Below are positions 54,693 through 62,907 of a stretch of 64,000 nt of DNA, piece by piece. Each line of letters opens with the position of its first letter. The first letter of the stretch is position 1. The DNA comes from Roseiconus lacunae (lineage in GTDB: Bacteria > Planctomycetota > Planctomycetia > Pirellulales > Pirellulaceae). The stretch lies in assembly GCF_008312935.1 (NCBI RefSeq), contig NZ_VSZO01000008.1, positions 124,001 to 188,000 on the forward strand, given 5' to 3'. The notes below the pieces were generated by a model. That model saw only the letters and a program-made list of their open reading frames with translations. It was not told the origin of the DNA and did no database searches. The translations under genes were made by a program, and so were the position numbers.

Positions 54693-55123
54693 GGATCCAG
54701 CGACAATGATCCAGAGTGTGGGTGGGATTCGCAGCAATGGATTTCAATGCGTATCAGTGAATCATTGTTCGCTTCATCACCATCACCCCGATCAAGATTC
54801 CACCATCTTGGAAGCTCACAAACCATCGGAAACGAACGCCAACGCTTTGCGTGAAGGGTTCCGTGAAGGGTTCACTGCCACCGCATCCCATGAGGCTCCT
54901 GTGGCAAAACGCGGCGCGCGTCCGATCCGTTCACATAGCAGGCGAAGTCCATCATACCTGCGACCGGAATCGAAATGGCGCACTGTTTGCAACCGTCCCT
55001 GACGAAGTCACATGGCTGATCTGCGTTGATCTCGCGACAGTGGACAGTTCCCAGAAGAACATTTGCGCGATGACTCAAGCAGACAGCAGTTAAGAATCAT
55101 CCGCTCGAAGAAGGTTTGCATCG
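54693..55123. other. Intergenic region with a 12-bp tandem duplication (54850-54873)
   Basis: No gene is convincing here. CGTGAAGGGTTC occurs twice head to tail at 54850-54861 and 54862-54873. It looks like a replication slippage product. No terminator or promoter could be called. Confidence 0.45.
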
Positions 55124-55711
55124 ATGAAACGATTTTTCACCCCAACGCTCTTCACGTTAGCGTTCACGAGCCTCGCGGCTTGCCTTGCCATCCCGTCGGT
55201 TTCGACGGCAGATCACCACGAGGAAGGAGCTCATGCTACGACCGCCGATGTCGATATCCCCAAACAAGCGGTCGCGGTCTTGTTTCCGACCGAAGGAAAC
55301 GATGTTCGTGGAGTTGTCCTGATGGAACAAAAGGGCAGCGATATCGCGTTGCGCGGTAAAGTCATTAATTTGACGCCCGGTAAACACGGCTTCCACATTC
55401 ATCAATACGGCGATTTACGATCCGTCGATGGCAAATCTGCGGGTGGGCATTACGCTCCCGGAGGTCATGATCACGGCGGTCCCGATTCGGATGCGCGGCA
55501 TGCGGGCGATCTTGGCAACATCACCGCGGACCAAGAGGGCGTCGCTGAATTTTCGATGACCGTCAAAAAGCAAAAAGTGCATTTATTGCTCGGTCGTGCA
55601 ATCGTCGTGCACGGTGGTGAAGACGATCTGAAGAGTCAACCCTCAGGCAATGCCGGCCCGCGCGTCAGCTTAGGCGTCATTGGGGTGGCGAATGAGGAGC
55701 ATGGATCATGA
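55124..55711 (+). CDS. sodC: Exported Cu/Zn superoxide dismutase-family protein
   Basis: An N-terminal signal peptide (about residues 1-29) precedes a Cu/Zn SOD domain. All seven metal ligands can be aligned: His91 and His93 in FHIH, bridging His109, His117, His126, Asp129 and His163, and Arg180 in the NAGPR loop guides superoxide. The two Cys that form the family's conserved disulfide are absent: the loop reads GDLRSVDGKSAGGHYAP and the C-terminal strand VSLGVIG. It converts superoxide to peroxide and oxygen in the periplasm. Its stop overlaps the next start as ATGA. Ligands suggest it is active, but the fold stability would differ. Confidence 0.87.
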   Translation: MKRFFTPTLFTLAFTSLAACLAIPSVSTADHHEEGAHATTADVDIPKQAVAVLFPTEGNDVRGVVLMEQKGSDIALRGKVINLTPGKHGFHIHQYGDLRSVDGKSAGGHYAPGGHDHGGPDSDARHAGDLGNITADQEGVAEFSMTVKKQKVHLLLGRAIVVHGGEDDLKSQPSGNAGPRVSLGVIGVANEEHGS

Positions 55712-56304
55712 GCGCCGATGGTGCGCAACATCAGCCCGTCCGAAACCTGTTAGACAAACTTAAGGAGTCAACAAAAGATCGTGACTCCCTGACGTTTGGT
55801 GCCGTGATGGACGCGGTCGGCCGCAATTCTTTCGCGTCGCTGATGCTGGTGATCGGGCTAATCATGATGGTTCCCGGCCCCGCCGACATCCCTGGGGTCC
55901 CAACCCTTTTGGGCGGAATCGTGATTTTGCTTGCCGTTCAAATGTTGATGAATCGTGACCACGTCTGGATCCCAAGTTGGGTAGAGCGACGCGAGTTGAA
56001 GAGCGAAACCATAAAGAAAATGATCGCTTGGTTGCGTAAACCTGCTCAATGGATCGATTCAATTGCGAGGCCGCGTTTGTCATGGTTGATCAATCGTGGC
56101 AGCATCAGCGTATTGGATTTGGCGGCGATCGCAATTGCGTTGTCCACGCCGTTCTTAGAGTTTATTCCGATGAGCGCCAACGTCGCTGGCGTTGCGATCG
56201 CGGCGTTCGGTCTGGCAATCTTGGCGCGCGATGGTTTGATCGCAGCGGTTTCAGTCGTCACCACGATCGGGCTGTTTTCGCTCGTCATCTACCAACTGAG
56301 TTGA
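55708..56304 (+). CDS. exoD: ExoD-family membrane protein
   Basis: The protein belongs to the ExoD (exopolysaccharide synthesis) family: a short cytoplasmic start (LLDKLKESTKDRDSLTFGAV), then GRNSFASLMLVIGLIMMVPGPADIPGVP, a segment matching family members, and four or five hydrophobic helices. ExoD affects exopolysaccharide production and alkaline or oxidative stress in rhizobia, but its biochemical role is not settled. The ATG overlaps the SOD stop as ATGA, so both are made together. Length (198) is normal. Confidence 0.88.
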   Translation: MSADGAQHQPVRNLLDKLKESTKDRDSLTFGAVMDAVGRNSFASLMLVIGLIMMVPGPADIPGVPTLLGGIVILLAVQMLMNRDHVWIPSWVERRELKSETIKKMIAWLRKPAQWIDSIARPRLSWLINRGSISVLDLAAIAIALSTPFLEFIPMSANVAGVAIAAFGLAILARDGLIAAVSVVTTIGLFSLVIYQLS

Positions 56305-56442
56305 CAACAACGGTAACGGACGGCGGCGAGGCAATGCGACAGGCTAAACAAGATGATCGCGAGCAGGACCGCCCTAACCTGTTTCGTTGTCGGTCTCATC
56401 GGCGGATGACAAGCCCCTATCACTTTAACGAACGAGGACATT

Positions 56443-57498
56443 ATGACAGATCGAAGACCCGCCGTGATTGTGACCGGCAGTTCGGGATTGATCGGCAGAC
56501 CGGTGTGCAGGCAATTGGCAGAAGTGGGATACCAGGTTTATGGCTTTGATAGGGTCGGCCTACCGGAACCACCGAAGGACCTCGAGTTCGTTCGTGACAT
56601 CGAGTGCGACCTTTCTAGTTCGATCGCCGTCAAAAGTGCATTAGAAAAGGTACATCAGCTGTGCGAAGGACGACTGGCAAGCGTCGTTCACATGGCCGCT
56701 TACTATGACTTCTCTGGAGAAGACAGCGATCTTTACCGAGAGGTGACGGTCAACGGGACAGACCGCTTGCTGAATGGGTTGGAGGACTTTCAACTCGAAC
56801 AGTTCGTGTTTACAAGCACGATGCTAGTCCATCAGTCCTGTCAGGTAGGTCAGCACCTTTCCGAGGATGACCCCTTGCGTGCCAAATGGCCCTATCCACA
56901 AAGCAAAATTGATACAGAACGACTGATACGAGAAGGGCACCCTGGTGTACGAAGCGTCATGCTTCGGATCGCTGGCGTTTACACCGACTATGGGCGTCAA
57001 CCGACGCTCGTCCAACAGATCAAAAGGATTTACGAGAAGGATCTTCAGGGACATTTTTTTCCCGGAGACACAGAGGCGGGTCAATCCGCAGTTCATGTCG
57101 ATGATGTCGTTGATGCTGTCGTCCGAACGGTGGAGCGACGAGATCAAATTGACCCGAAGACCGCCATCTTAATCGGTGAATCCGACCCGCCGTCATACGA
57201 AGAACTGCAACAAGTGATTGCTCAGCAGCTACACGGCAAAGAATGGGCGACGATGCACATCCCCAAACCCGTTGCCAAAGTCGGCGCGGCTGTTTCGGAT
57301 GTAGTTCAGGGAGGCGACGCGTTTATCAAACCATTTATGGTCGACATGGCCGATGATCACTACGCCCTCAATCTCGATCGGGCCAAGGCTTTACTTGGTT
57401 GGCAACCACGGCATCATCTGATGCAAACCATCCCCGAGATGACGCAGATGCTACAAAGCGATCCTGATCGCTGGTACGAATTGAATGGGTTGGTTTGA
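56443..57498 (+). CDS. NAD(P)-dependent epimerase/dehydratase (extended SDR)
   Basis: An extended SDR enzyme: TGSSGLIGRPVCRQL gives the Rossmann glycine motif, HMAAYYDFSG and the Thr-Ser-Thr segment (FTSTMLVHQ) follow, and YPQSK gives the catalytic Tyr and Lys of the YxxxK motif. LRIAGVYTDYG and the DDVVDAVVRTV stretch complete the substrate region. A GAGGAC stands 6 nt before the ATG. It overlaps the next gene (TGATG). It is a nucleotide-sugar or terpenoid/steroid-type SDR; the exact substrate is not readable. Length 351. Confidence 0.85.
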   Translation: MTDRRPAVIVTGSSGLIGRPVCRQLAEVGYQVYGFDRVGLPEPPKDLEFVRDIECDLSSSIAVKSALEKVHQLCEGRLASVVHMAAYYDFSGEDSDLYREVTVNGTDRLLNGLEDFQLEQFVFTSTMLVHQSCQVGQHLSEDDPLRAKWPYPQSKIDTERLIREGHPGVRSVMLRIAGVYTDYGRQPTLVQQIKRIYEKDLQGHFFPGDTEAGQSAVHVDDVVDAVVRTVERRDQIDPKTAILIGESDPPSYEELQQVIAQQLHGKEWATMHIPKPVAKVGAAVSDVVQGGDAFIKPFMVDMADDHYALNLDRAKALLGWQPRHHLMQTIPEMTQMLQSDPDRWYELNGLV

Positions 57499-58139
57499 TG
57501 TCGAGCAACGCTGACGTAGACCGCAGAGGCGACTACCTAAATCGGTCGGTACCACCCTATCGCCACAACCCGTCCGCCTGGAGCCAACGATTGCCAATCT
57601 GCATCATGGCATTTGTTGCGGCAATCATCTCAACCCATCTTTCGCTTTTTCAATGGGGTTTGATCGATGAGACCTGGGACCCCGTGTTTGGGAACGGCAG
57701 TGACCGCGTTCTCAAGTCGGAGACCGCTCAGCAAATGTATCGCTTGATCGGGATCCATGACGCCGCGCTCGGTGTGCTCGCCTACTTGGGCGATGCAATC
57801 CTAGGATTGGCCGGATCAACCCGGCGATGGCAATACCGGCCGTGGTTAGTCATCCTTTTCGGCATCGACGTCATACCGCTTGGGATTGTCAGCGTGATCC
57901 TCGTTTTATGCCAAGCGTTCATTGTTGGTGAGTGGTGTTTTCTGTGTCTGGTAACAGCAGCGATTTCGCTGATGCTCGTGTACTGGGCTTGGGACGAGGT
58001 TCGAGCCTCGCTCGCCTATCTGAAAATCGTTTGGTCAGACAACCATCACGCTCGGCTATTGTGGAATGCGTTTTGGGGCTACCATTCGGAGGAACTGGAT
58101 TTGGCCGCTGAGAAACTACTGACGCGTGAGGTCCGATAA
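57498..58139 (+). CDS. VKOR-family membrane protein, atypical
   Basis: A membrane protein of 213 residues with four to five helices and the CXXC active site C147-C150 in GEWCFLC, typical of vitamin K epoxide reductase homologues that pass electrons to quinone. In the first loop the usual Cys pair is replaced: ETWDPVFGNGSDRVLKS has Trp60 and Ser68 where CxPxxxGxC is expected. So it cannot shuttle disulfides in the classical way; it may use a different partner. The ATG at 57498 overlaps the previous stop as TGATG. It is followed at once by the SPW-type gene (TAATG). Confidence 0.8.
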   Translation: MSSNADVDRRGDYLNRSVPPYRHNPSAWSQRLPICIMAFVAAIISTHLSLFQWGLIDETWDPVFGNGSDRVLKSETAQQMYRLIGIHDAALGVLAYLGDAILGLAGSTRRWQYRPWLVILFGIDVIPLGIVSVILVLCQAFIVGEWCFLCLVTAAISLMLVYWAWDEVRASLAYLKIVWSDNHHARLLWNAFWGYHSEELDLAAEKLLTREVR

Positions 58140-58492
58140 TGTGGGGACGAGTAGTTGAAATCATGACGGCCGTTTGGATCGCGGCGAGCCCATTCGTCTT
58201 CGGCGTGCAGGATGACACCGTGCTTTTGTGGGCGGACCAGTCGATCGCACTGACTATCTGTCTGCTTGCGGGCCTGTCCTATTGGAGACCCACTCGGCTT
58301 GCTCACTTGCTGATTTTGGCGGTTGCCATCGGGTTGACGATCTGGGGACGGTTTGCCGAGCTGCCGCCAAGCCCCCCGCATCAGAACCATATCGTAGTCG
58401 GGCTGTTTCTTTTGATGATTGCGCTCATCCCCAATCAAGCTTCGCAACCGCCAAATGCCTGGCGTCGTCACGCGGGAGATGGCCTGAGCTAA
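58139..58492 (+). CDS. SPW repeat-type small membrane protein
   Basis: A 117-residue membrane protein with four helices. The segment VWIAASPFVFGVQDD near residue 11-25 recalls the SPW repeat (WxxxxSPW), and the later ANIxxG-type helix follows. The start overlaps the VKOR stop as TAATG, so the two are translated together, and it may form a complex with it. The function is unknown. Confidence 0.7.
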   Translation: MWGRVVEIMTAVWIAASPFVFGVQDDTVLLWADQSIALTICLLAGLSYWRPTRLAHLLILAVAIGLTIWGRFAELPPSPPHQNHIVVGLFLLMIALIPNQASQPPNAWRRHAGDGLS

Positions 58493-58838
58493 ACCGAAGC
58501 CGCCCACACGGTTGTACTTCAGATCGCCGGCAACAAAAAAGTCCGGATACTGCACATCGTTGACACTGGCATCGCGGGCGCCGTTTTTAGTGATCGAAGT
58601 AAGCCTTAAGTGTAAGAATTTGATCTTGATTAGGCGGCGTCGGGTAAGATCAAGCCCTCGTCCTTCCTCTCACGGTCCCAACCAGCCCCAAGTCAGCCCC
58701 GGTCATACCATCCGTCGCTCGGAGGTATTTCTCCATCCTTTATCAGATCGGCCTGATCGACGATTGACGGGAATTGGGTTCTGAAAACAATGACATCCGG
58801 CATTTTTTCAAGACAACCAATCCCGGGCGCGAACGCAG
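58493..58838. other. Intergenic region with a hairpin (58620-58653)
   Basis: No gene is plausible. TTGATCTT pairs with AAGATCAA at 58620-58653 around an 18-nt loop; without a T-run it is not a clear terminator. Confidence 0.35.
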
Positions 58839-59963
58839 ATGCTCGTTATACTATTCCGCTGGCTCGCTTTGGCCGCTGTTGTGTCGATATCGATGGTAGA
58901 TAATTACGTCGATGCCCAACGGCCTCGTGGCCCAGGACAAGACGCACCGATTCGGCCCAATGGTCAGCCAGCCGAAATCGAGACAACGGCTGGTCAACGT
59001 TCAGAGCGGTCCGCAGCGGACCGACCGAGTGTTAGCGAAAGATCCGGCGGGCAGGGGCGCAGCGGGCAGCAACGACGGCGATATTCCCCTCCAGTATTGA
59101 GTCCCGATTTCATCGAAACCAAGCTGCCGGCGAACGTTCGCTACGTCAGTGATGTCAGCTTCAAGACGATCGACGATCTCGAACTCAAGCTTGATTTATT
59201 GCTACCTACCCTAGCGGCTGACGACAATCGCCCGGTAGTGATATGGATTCACGGTGGCGCTTGGATGCGCGGAAACAAGGCGCATGACCTACACCGCTAT
59301 GATCAGCTTACCTCGCATCTACTCAAGGCGGGGTTTGCATTTATTTCCATCGACTATCGCTTGTCGTCTCAGGCAACCTTTCCCGCGCAAGCGATCGACT
59401 GCAACGACGCGTTAGCGTTCCTTTATGCTCATCGCGATGACTATGCATTGGATCTCGATCGAGTTGTGTTGATGGGCACATCTGCCGGCGGACACCTGGC
59501 GTCGTTGATTGGCACGAGTTCAGTTCCACCAACGCCTAAGTTTCTCACGAATGTCGATCAACCGCCGTGGACGATCCGAGGGGTCGTCAACTTCTATGGA
59601 CCAAGTGATCTCGTATTATTGCAAGGAAAACGCGAAGGAGTGGACTTCGAGAACGATCGATCTCCGGAAGCGAGGTTACTTGGACACTCACCTTTGCTAC
59701 GTCCGGACCTAGCCAGAGCGGCGTCGCCAACCACTTACGTCAACGCACAGTCGCCTCCCTTCTTGATCATTCATGGCGATCAGGATTCTCGTGTGCCGAT
59801 CAGCCAAAGCATCTTGCTCAACGCGTCTCTAAAAGTTGCCGGCGTAAAGAGCGAATTGATTGTTGTGGAAGGCGTGGGTCATGGTGACGAAGCGTTTGAC
59901 GAGATGACCTATGTCGAGAAAGCCGTCGAATTCGCGACGGCGGTCGCAAATGCAAACGAATAA
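58839..59963 (+). CDS. Secreted alpha/beta hydrolase (esterase/lipase-like)
   Basis: A signal peptide (MLVILFRWLALAAVVSISMV) is followed by an Arg/Gln/Ser-rich low-complexity linker (residues 27-82), then an alpha/beta hydrolase domain. The oxyanion segment is HGGAW at 138-142; the catalytic Ser is S215 in GTSAGG; Asp lies in IHGDQDSRVP and His in GVGHGDEAF. This is the HSL/BD-FAE-type carboxylesterase pattern. It probably removes acyl groups from polysaccharides outside the cytoplasm. The gene ends 12 nt before ilvA. Confidence 0.87.
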   Translation: MLVILFRWLALAAVVSISMVDNYVDAQRPRGPGQDAPIRPNGQPAEIETTAGQRSERSAADRPSVSERSGGQGRSGQQRRRYSPPVLSPDFIETKLPANVRYVSDVSFKTIDDLELKLDLLLPTLAADDNRPVVIWIHGGAWMRGNKAHDLHRYDQLTSHLLKAGFAFISIDYRLSSQATFPAQAIDCNDALAFLYAHRDDYALDLDRVVLMGTSAGGHLASLIGTSSVPPTPKFLTNVDQPPWTIRGVVNFYGPSDLVLLQGKREGVDFENDRSPEARLLGHSPLLRPDLARAASPTTYVNAQSPPFLIIHGDQDSRVPISQSILLNASLKVAGVKSELIVVEGVGHGDEAFDEMTYVEKAVEFATAVANANE

Positions 59964-59975
59964 GGGCTTAGTACG

Positions 59976-61496
59976 ATGGATCTGCGTCTGCTCGACTATC
60001 TGAAACGCATACTCAACTCTCGCGTCTATGACATCGCGATTGAGTCTTCACTGGATCGTGCCAACAAACTTTCCAATCGACTGAACAACAACGTTTGGCT
60101 AAAACGCGAAGACACTCAACCGGTTCACAGTTTTAAATTGCGGGGAGCCTACAACAAGATGGCTCACCTATCCGCGGAGCAGCTTTCTCGCGGTGTGATC
60201 TGCTCGTCGGCAGGCAATCACGCACAAGGCGTCGCGATGAGCGCTCGCCGCCTGGGGTGTGAAGCCCACATCGTCATGCCGGTGACGACTCCCAAATTAA
60301 AATCAGACGCCGTCAGAGACCTCGGCGGCCACGTTGTCCTGTTCGGTGACAGCTACTCCGATGCGTATACCCACGCGAAAGAACTTGAACGACGACATGG
60401 CTACCTCTTCGTCCATCCCTTTGATGATCCCGATGTGATCGCCGGCCAAGGGACAATCGGCATGGAGATTCTGCGTCAGCACCAACATCCGATCCATTCC
60501 ATTTTTGTCGCCATCGGTGGTGGCGGACTAATCTCCGGAGTCGCCGCTTATATCAAGGCGGTACGTCCCGAGATTCGAGTGGTCGGTGTACAAATGACCG
60601 ATTCCGATGCGATGCGCCAGTCCGTTGAGGCGGGCAAGGTCGTCGCGCTCCCGGACGTCGGGTTGTTTTCCGACGGGACAGCGGTCAAAGCCGTCGGAAC
60701 AGAAACGCTTCGCCTGACGCAGGAATTGGTAGACGAAATCGTCACCGTTAATACCGATTCGGTGTGTGCCGCGATCAAAGACGCCTTTGAAGATACTCGC
60801 AGTATTCTCGAGCCCGCCGGCGCAATGGGAATCGCCGGACTAAAGCAATACGTCGCCAAGTACCGAGTGCATGACCAAACGTTGGTCGCCATCACGTGCG
60901 GCGCGAACATGAACTTCGACCGGTTGCGATTTGTTGCCGACCGAGCCGAAGCCGGCGAAGAACGCGAAGCATTGTTTGCGGTAACGATTCCTGAAAAGCA
61001 CGGTACATTGAAGCGATTGTGCGAAACGGTTAGCGAACGCAACGTCACCGAGTTTAGCTACCGCCTTTCCGACGAATGCGACGCGCATGTCCTTGTCGGC
61101 CTTTCCATCAAAGATCGTAGCGAGATCGCGACGATATGCGATGCGTTGACATCCCAAGGATTTGCGACGCTCAATCTTGCCGACGACGACCTCTCCAAGG
61201 AACACCTTCGATTCATGGTCGGTGGACGGAGTCAACGCGTCGGCGATGAAAGGCTTTATCGGTTCGAGTTTCCTGAACGCCCCGGCGCCCTGATGCGTTT
61301 TCTTTCACAAATGCATCCCAATTGGAATATCAGCCTTTTTCACTACCGAAACCATGGGGCTGATTACGGTCGTATCTTGATCGGAATCCAAATCCCTGAC
61401 CAGGATTTGGAATCGTTTCAGGAATTCGTCTCGACACTCGGTTATCGCTACACCGACGAAACGGCAAACCCGGTTTACCACCTGTTTCTACGTTAG
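59976..61496 (+). CDS. ilvA: Threonine ammonia-lyase, biosynthetic
   Basis: This PLP enzyme deaminates threonine to 2-oxobutyrate, the first step of isoleucine biosynthesis. The PLP lysine is Lys54 in HSFKLRGAYN, the phosphate-binding loop is GGGGLISG at 181-188 and SSAGNHAQGVA supplies the next cofactor contact. The C-terminus (residues about 325-506) contains two ACT-like regulatory subdomains (EKHGTLKRLCETV and FPERPGALMRFLSQM), which bind isoleucine for feedback inhibition. Its 506 residues are the normal length of the long biosynthetic form. It lies 12 nt after the esterase gene, perhaps co-transcribed. Confidence 0.94.
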   Translation: MDLRLLDYLKRILNSRVYDIAIESSLDRANKLSNRLNNNVWLKREDTQPVHSFKLRGAYNKMAHLSAEQLSRGVICSSAGNHAQGVAMSARRLGCEAHIVMPVTTPKLKSDAVRDLGGHVVLFGDSYSDAYTHAKELERRHGYLFVHPFDDPDVIAGQGTIGMEILRQHQHPIHSIFVAIGGGGLISGVAAYIKAVRPEIRVVGVQMTDSDAMRQSVEAGKVVALPDVGLFSDGTAVKAVGTETLRLTQELVDEIVTVNTDSVCAAIKDAFEDTRSILEPAGAMGIAGLKQYVAKYRVHDQTLVAITCGANMNFDRLRFVADRAEAGEEREALFAVTIPEKHGTLKRLCETVSERNVTEFSYRLSDECDAHVLVGLSIKDRSEIATICDALTSQGFATLNLADDDLSKEHLRFMVGGRSQRVGDERLYRFEFPERPGALMRFLSQMHPNWNISLFHYRNHGADYGRILIGIQIPDQDLESFQEFVSTLGYRYTDETANPVYHLFLR

Positions 61497-62441
61497 AATT
61501 CGATCCATCTGCTCCGACCTTGCACTCGGCTTAAATTTAATTCAATCGATAGGTGGAAATCTCAAGTCGAGGGGGGACTGCGGAGGGGGCGAGAATCTTA
61601 ATGTTAGCGGTGCGCGTGTGCGCGGCCGACTTAACTGTAAGAACCATTGAAACTCTTTTCGGCCTACTGGAATTCGCATCCGCGCACACCAGTGCACCAA
61701 AGCGCACGCCATGCGAGAATTCCAGTACCACGGCGTGGTCAACAATCCTCCGAAAGAGCGGAAACGCCAATCGGCAGAGTGGGAATGTCTTACTTGCCCA
61801 TTGTCCTATGCAGCCGTTGACACTTCCATCCGGACAAATGATTATTCCTCGCCCGGCTTGCTATCTTTCTAAAGCTAGCTAGTTTGAAGTTAATGCGCAA
61901 CCAATGGCGGGTGCGTCCGAATTCGCTAGCCGGCAGTACTGGTATCGTCCCCCCGCATGCTCCGCATTTGGCGACATGTGAAGTGCACCAAAAAGTTTGG
62001 CTCGCGGTCTTTGCACAGCAAACTGGTGCTTCGTTCCCGTTCAATTTTAGGGTTAGCCGAATCGTGTTAGCCGCAATCCCAAGCAATCACCAGGGCTGAA
62101 AACTCGCACCGGTATTGTCAAATGGAACAAAGCATCACGATTCAATTGTGCGTCGATCCTGAACCAAGTAAATCGATTCGGACCATCAACCGTTGTTCAC
62201 GAACTGGGCCTACGTGGAGTGACTGTCAACGGCACCGGACTCGGTTTAACGTACTGATCGCAACGGATGGATCTAGCAATAAGCAATTGCATGCTCTGAT
62301 GCTATAAGGAGAAACATCTCGGCTATCTGTGCCATGCTAATGACACTTCACGCAGTATTTCCGGCCTAGCCGTGATCCCAACATCACGCATAACGTCGTT
62401 TTCAAAGTCAACATTTTCGTTCCGTTTTCATAAATCTCAAG
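61497..62441. other. Long intergenic region with inverted and direct repeats
   Basis: No credible gene lies in these 945 nt. TACTGGAATTC at 61665-61675 is inverted as GAATTCCAGTA at 61717-61727; GCAT and ATGC beside them extend the stem after a 2-nt bulge. AGTGCACCAAA recurs at 61691-61701 and 61982-61992. No terminator follows ilvA that I can call. It may contain decayed mobile or repeat DNA. Confidence 0.45.
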
Positions 62442-62639
62442 ATGACCACGATCAATCAGTTTTGTCGCCTGTTTTTCTCAGCCATTTGCATTTGTGGCAT
62501 TCTGACACTTTCGGGATGTTCCGGTGGCAGCCAAGCGGTTTCAACGGAAACCGACGAGATCGAGCAGTACCTCGAAGACCATCCGGAACTGAAAGAGCCG
62601 AAACCGGAAGTGGACAATTCTGTATTGACGGGAGAATGA
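62442..62639 (+). CDS. Small lipoprotein associated with DUF1559 proteins
   Basis: A 65-residue protein with a lipoprotein signal peptide: a hydrophobic core ([16 protein letters not shown]) ends in the lipobox LSGC, giving a lipidated Cys at about residue 26. A short acidic tail follows ([20 protein letters not shown]). Such small lipoproteins are commonly found beside DUF1559 genes in planctomycetes; the DUF1559 gene follows 268 nt later. Function unknown. Confidence 0.75.
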   Translation: MTTINQFCRLFFSAICICGILTLSGCSGGSQAVSTETDEIEQYLEDHPELKEPKPEVDNSVLTGE

Positions 62640-62907
62640 GAGAAAAGCTCACGTTCGCAATGCCTATCAAACTCGTCCATCACCGTTGATCGAAGACACG
62701 ACAATCTGCACCGCGATACCGAACCCGACAGAGTTGCGGACACACCGATCACGCATTGTCCGCATAAGTTTTCGGATTCAACATCTCGGCGAGTCGAACG
62801 GCGTGCATTGCGAAGATTCATCTACCAATCCGGCAGAAGTCTTTTCCAAAACTGAATGGAGTAAAGATCGCTGCCAATCCATTTTCTTATATTTCGGAGT
62901 TAGCTCA

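Noticed and set aside
61790..62086. Minus-strand frame of 98 codons with several Cys
   Set aside because: The Cys arrangement suggested a zinc ribbon, but spacing is irregular and no start signal is present; likely repeat-derived.
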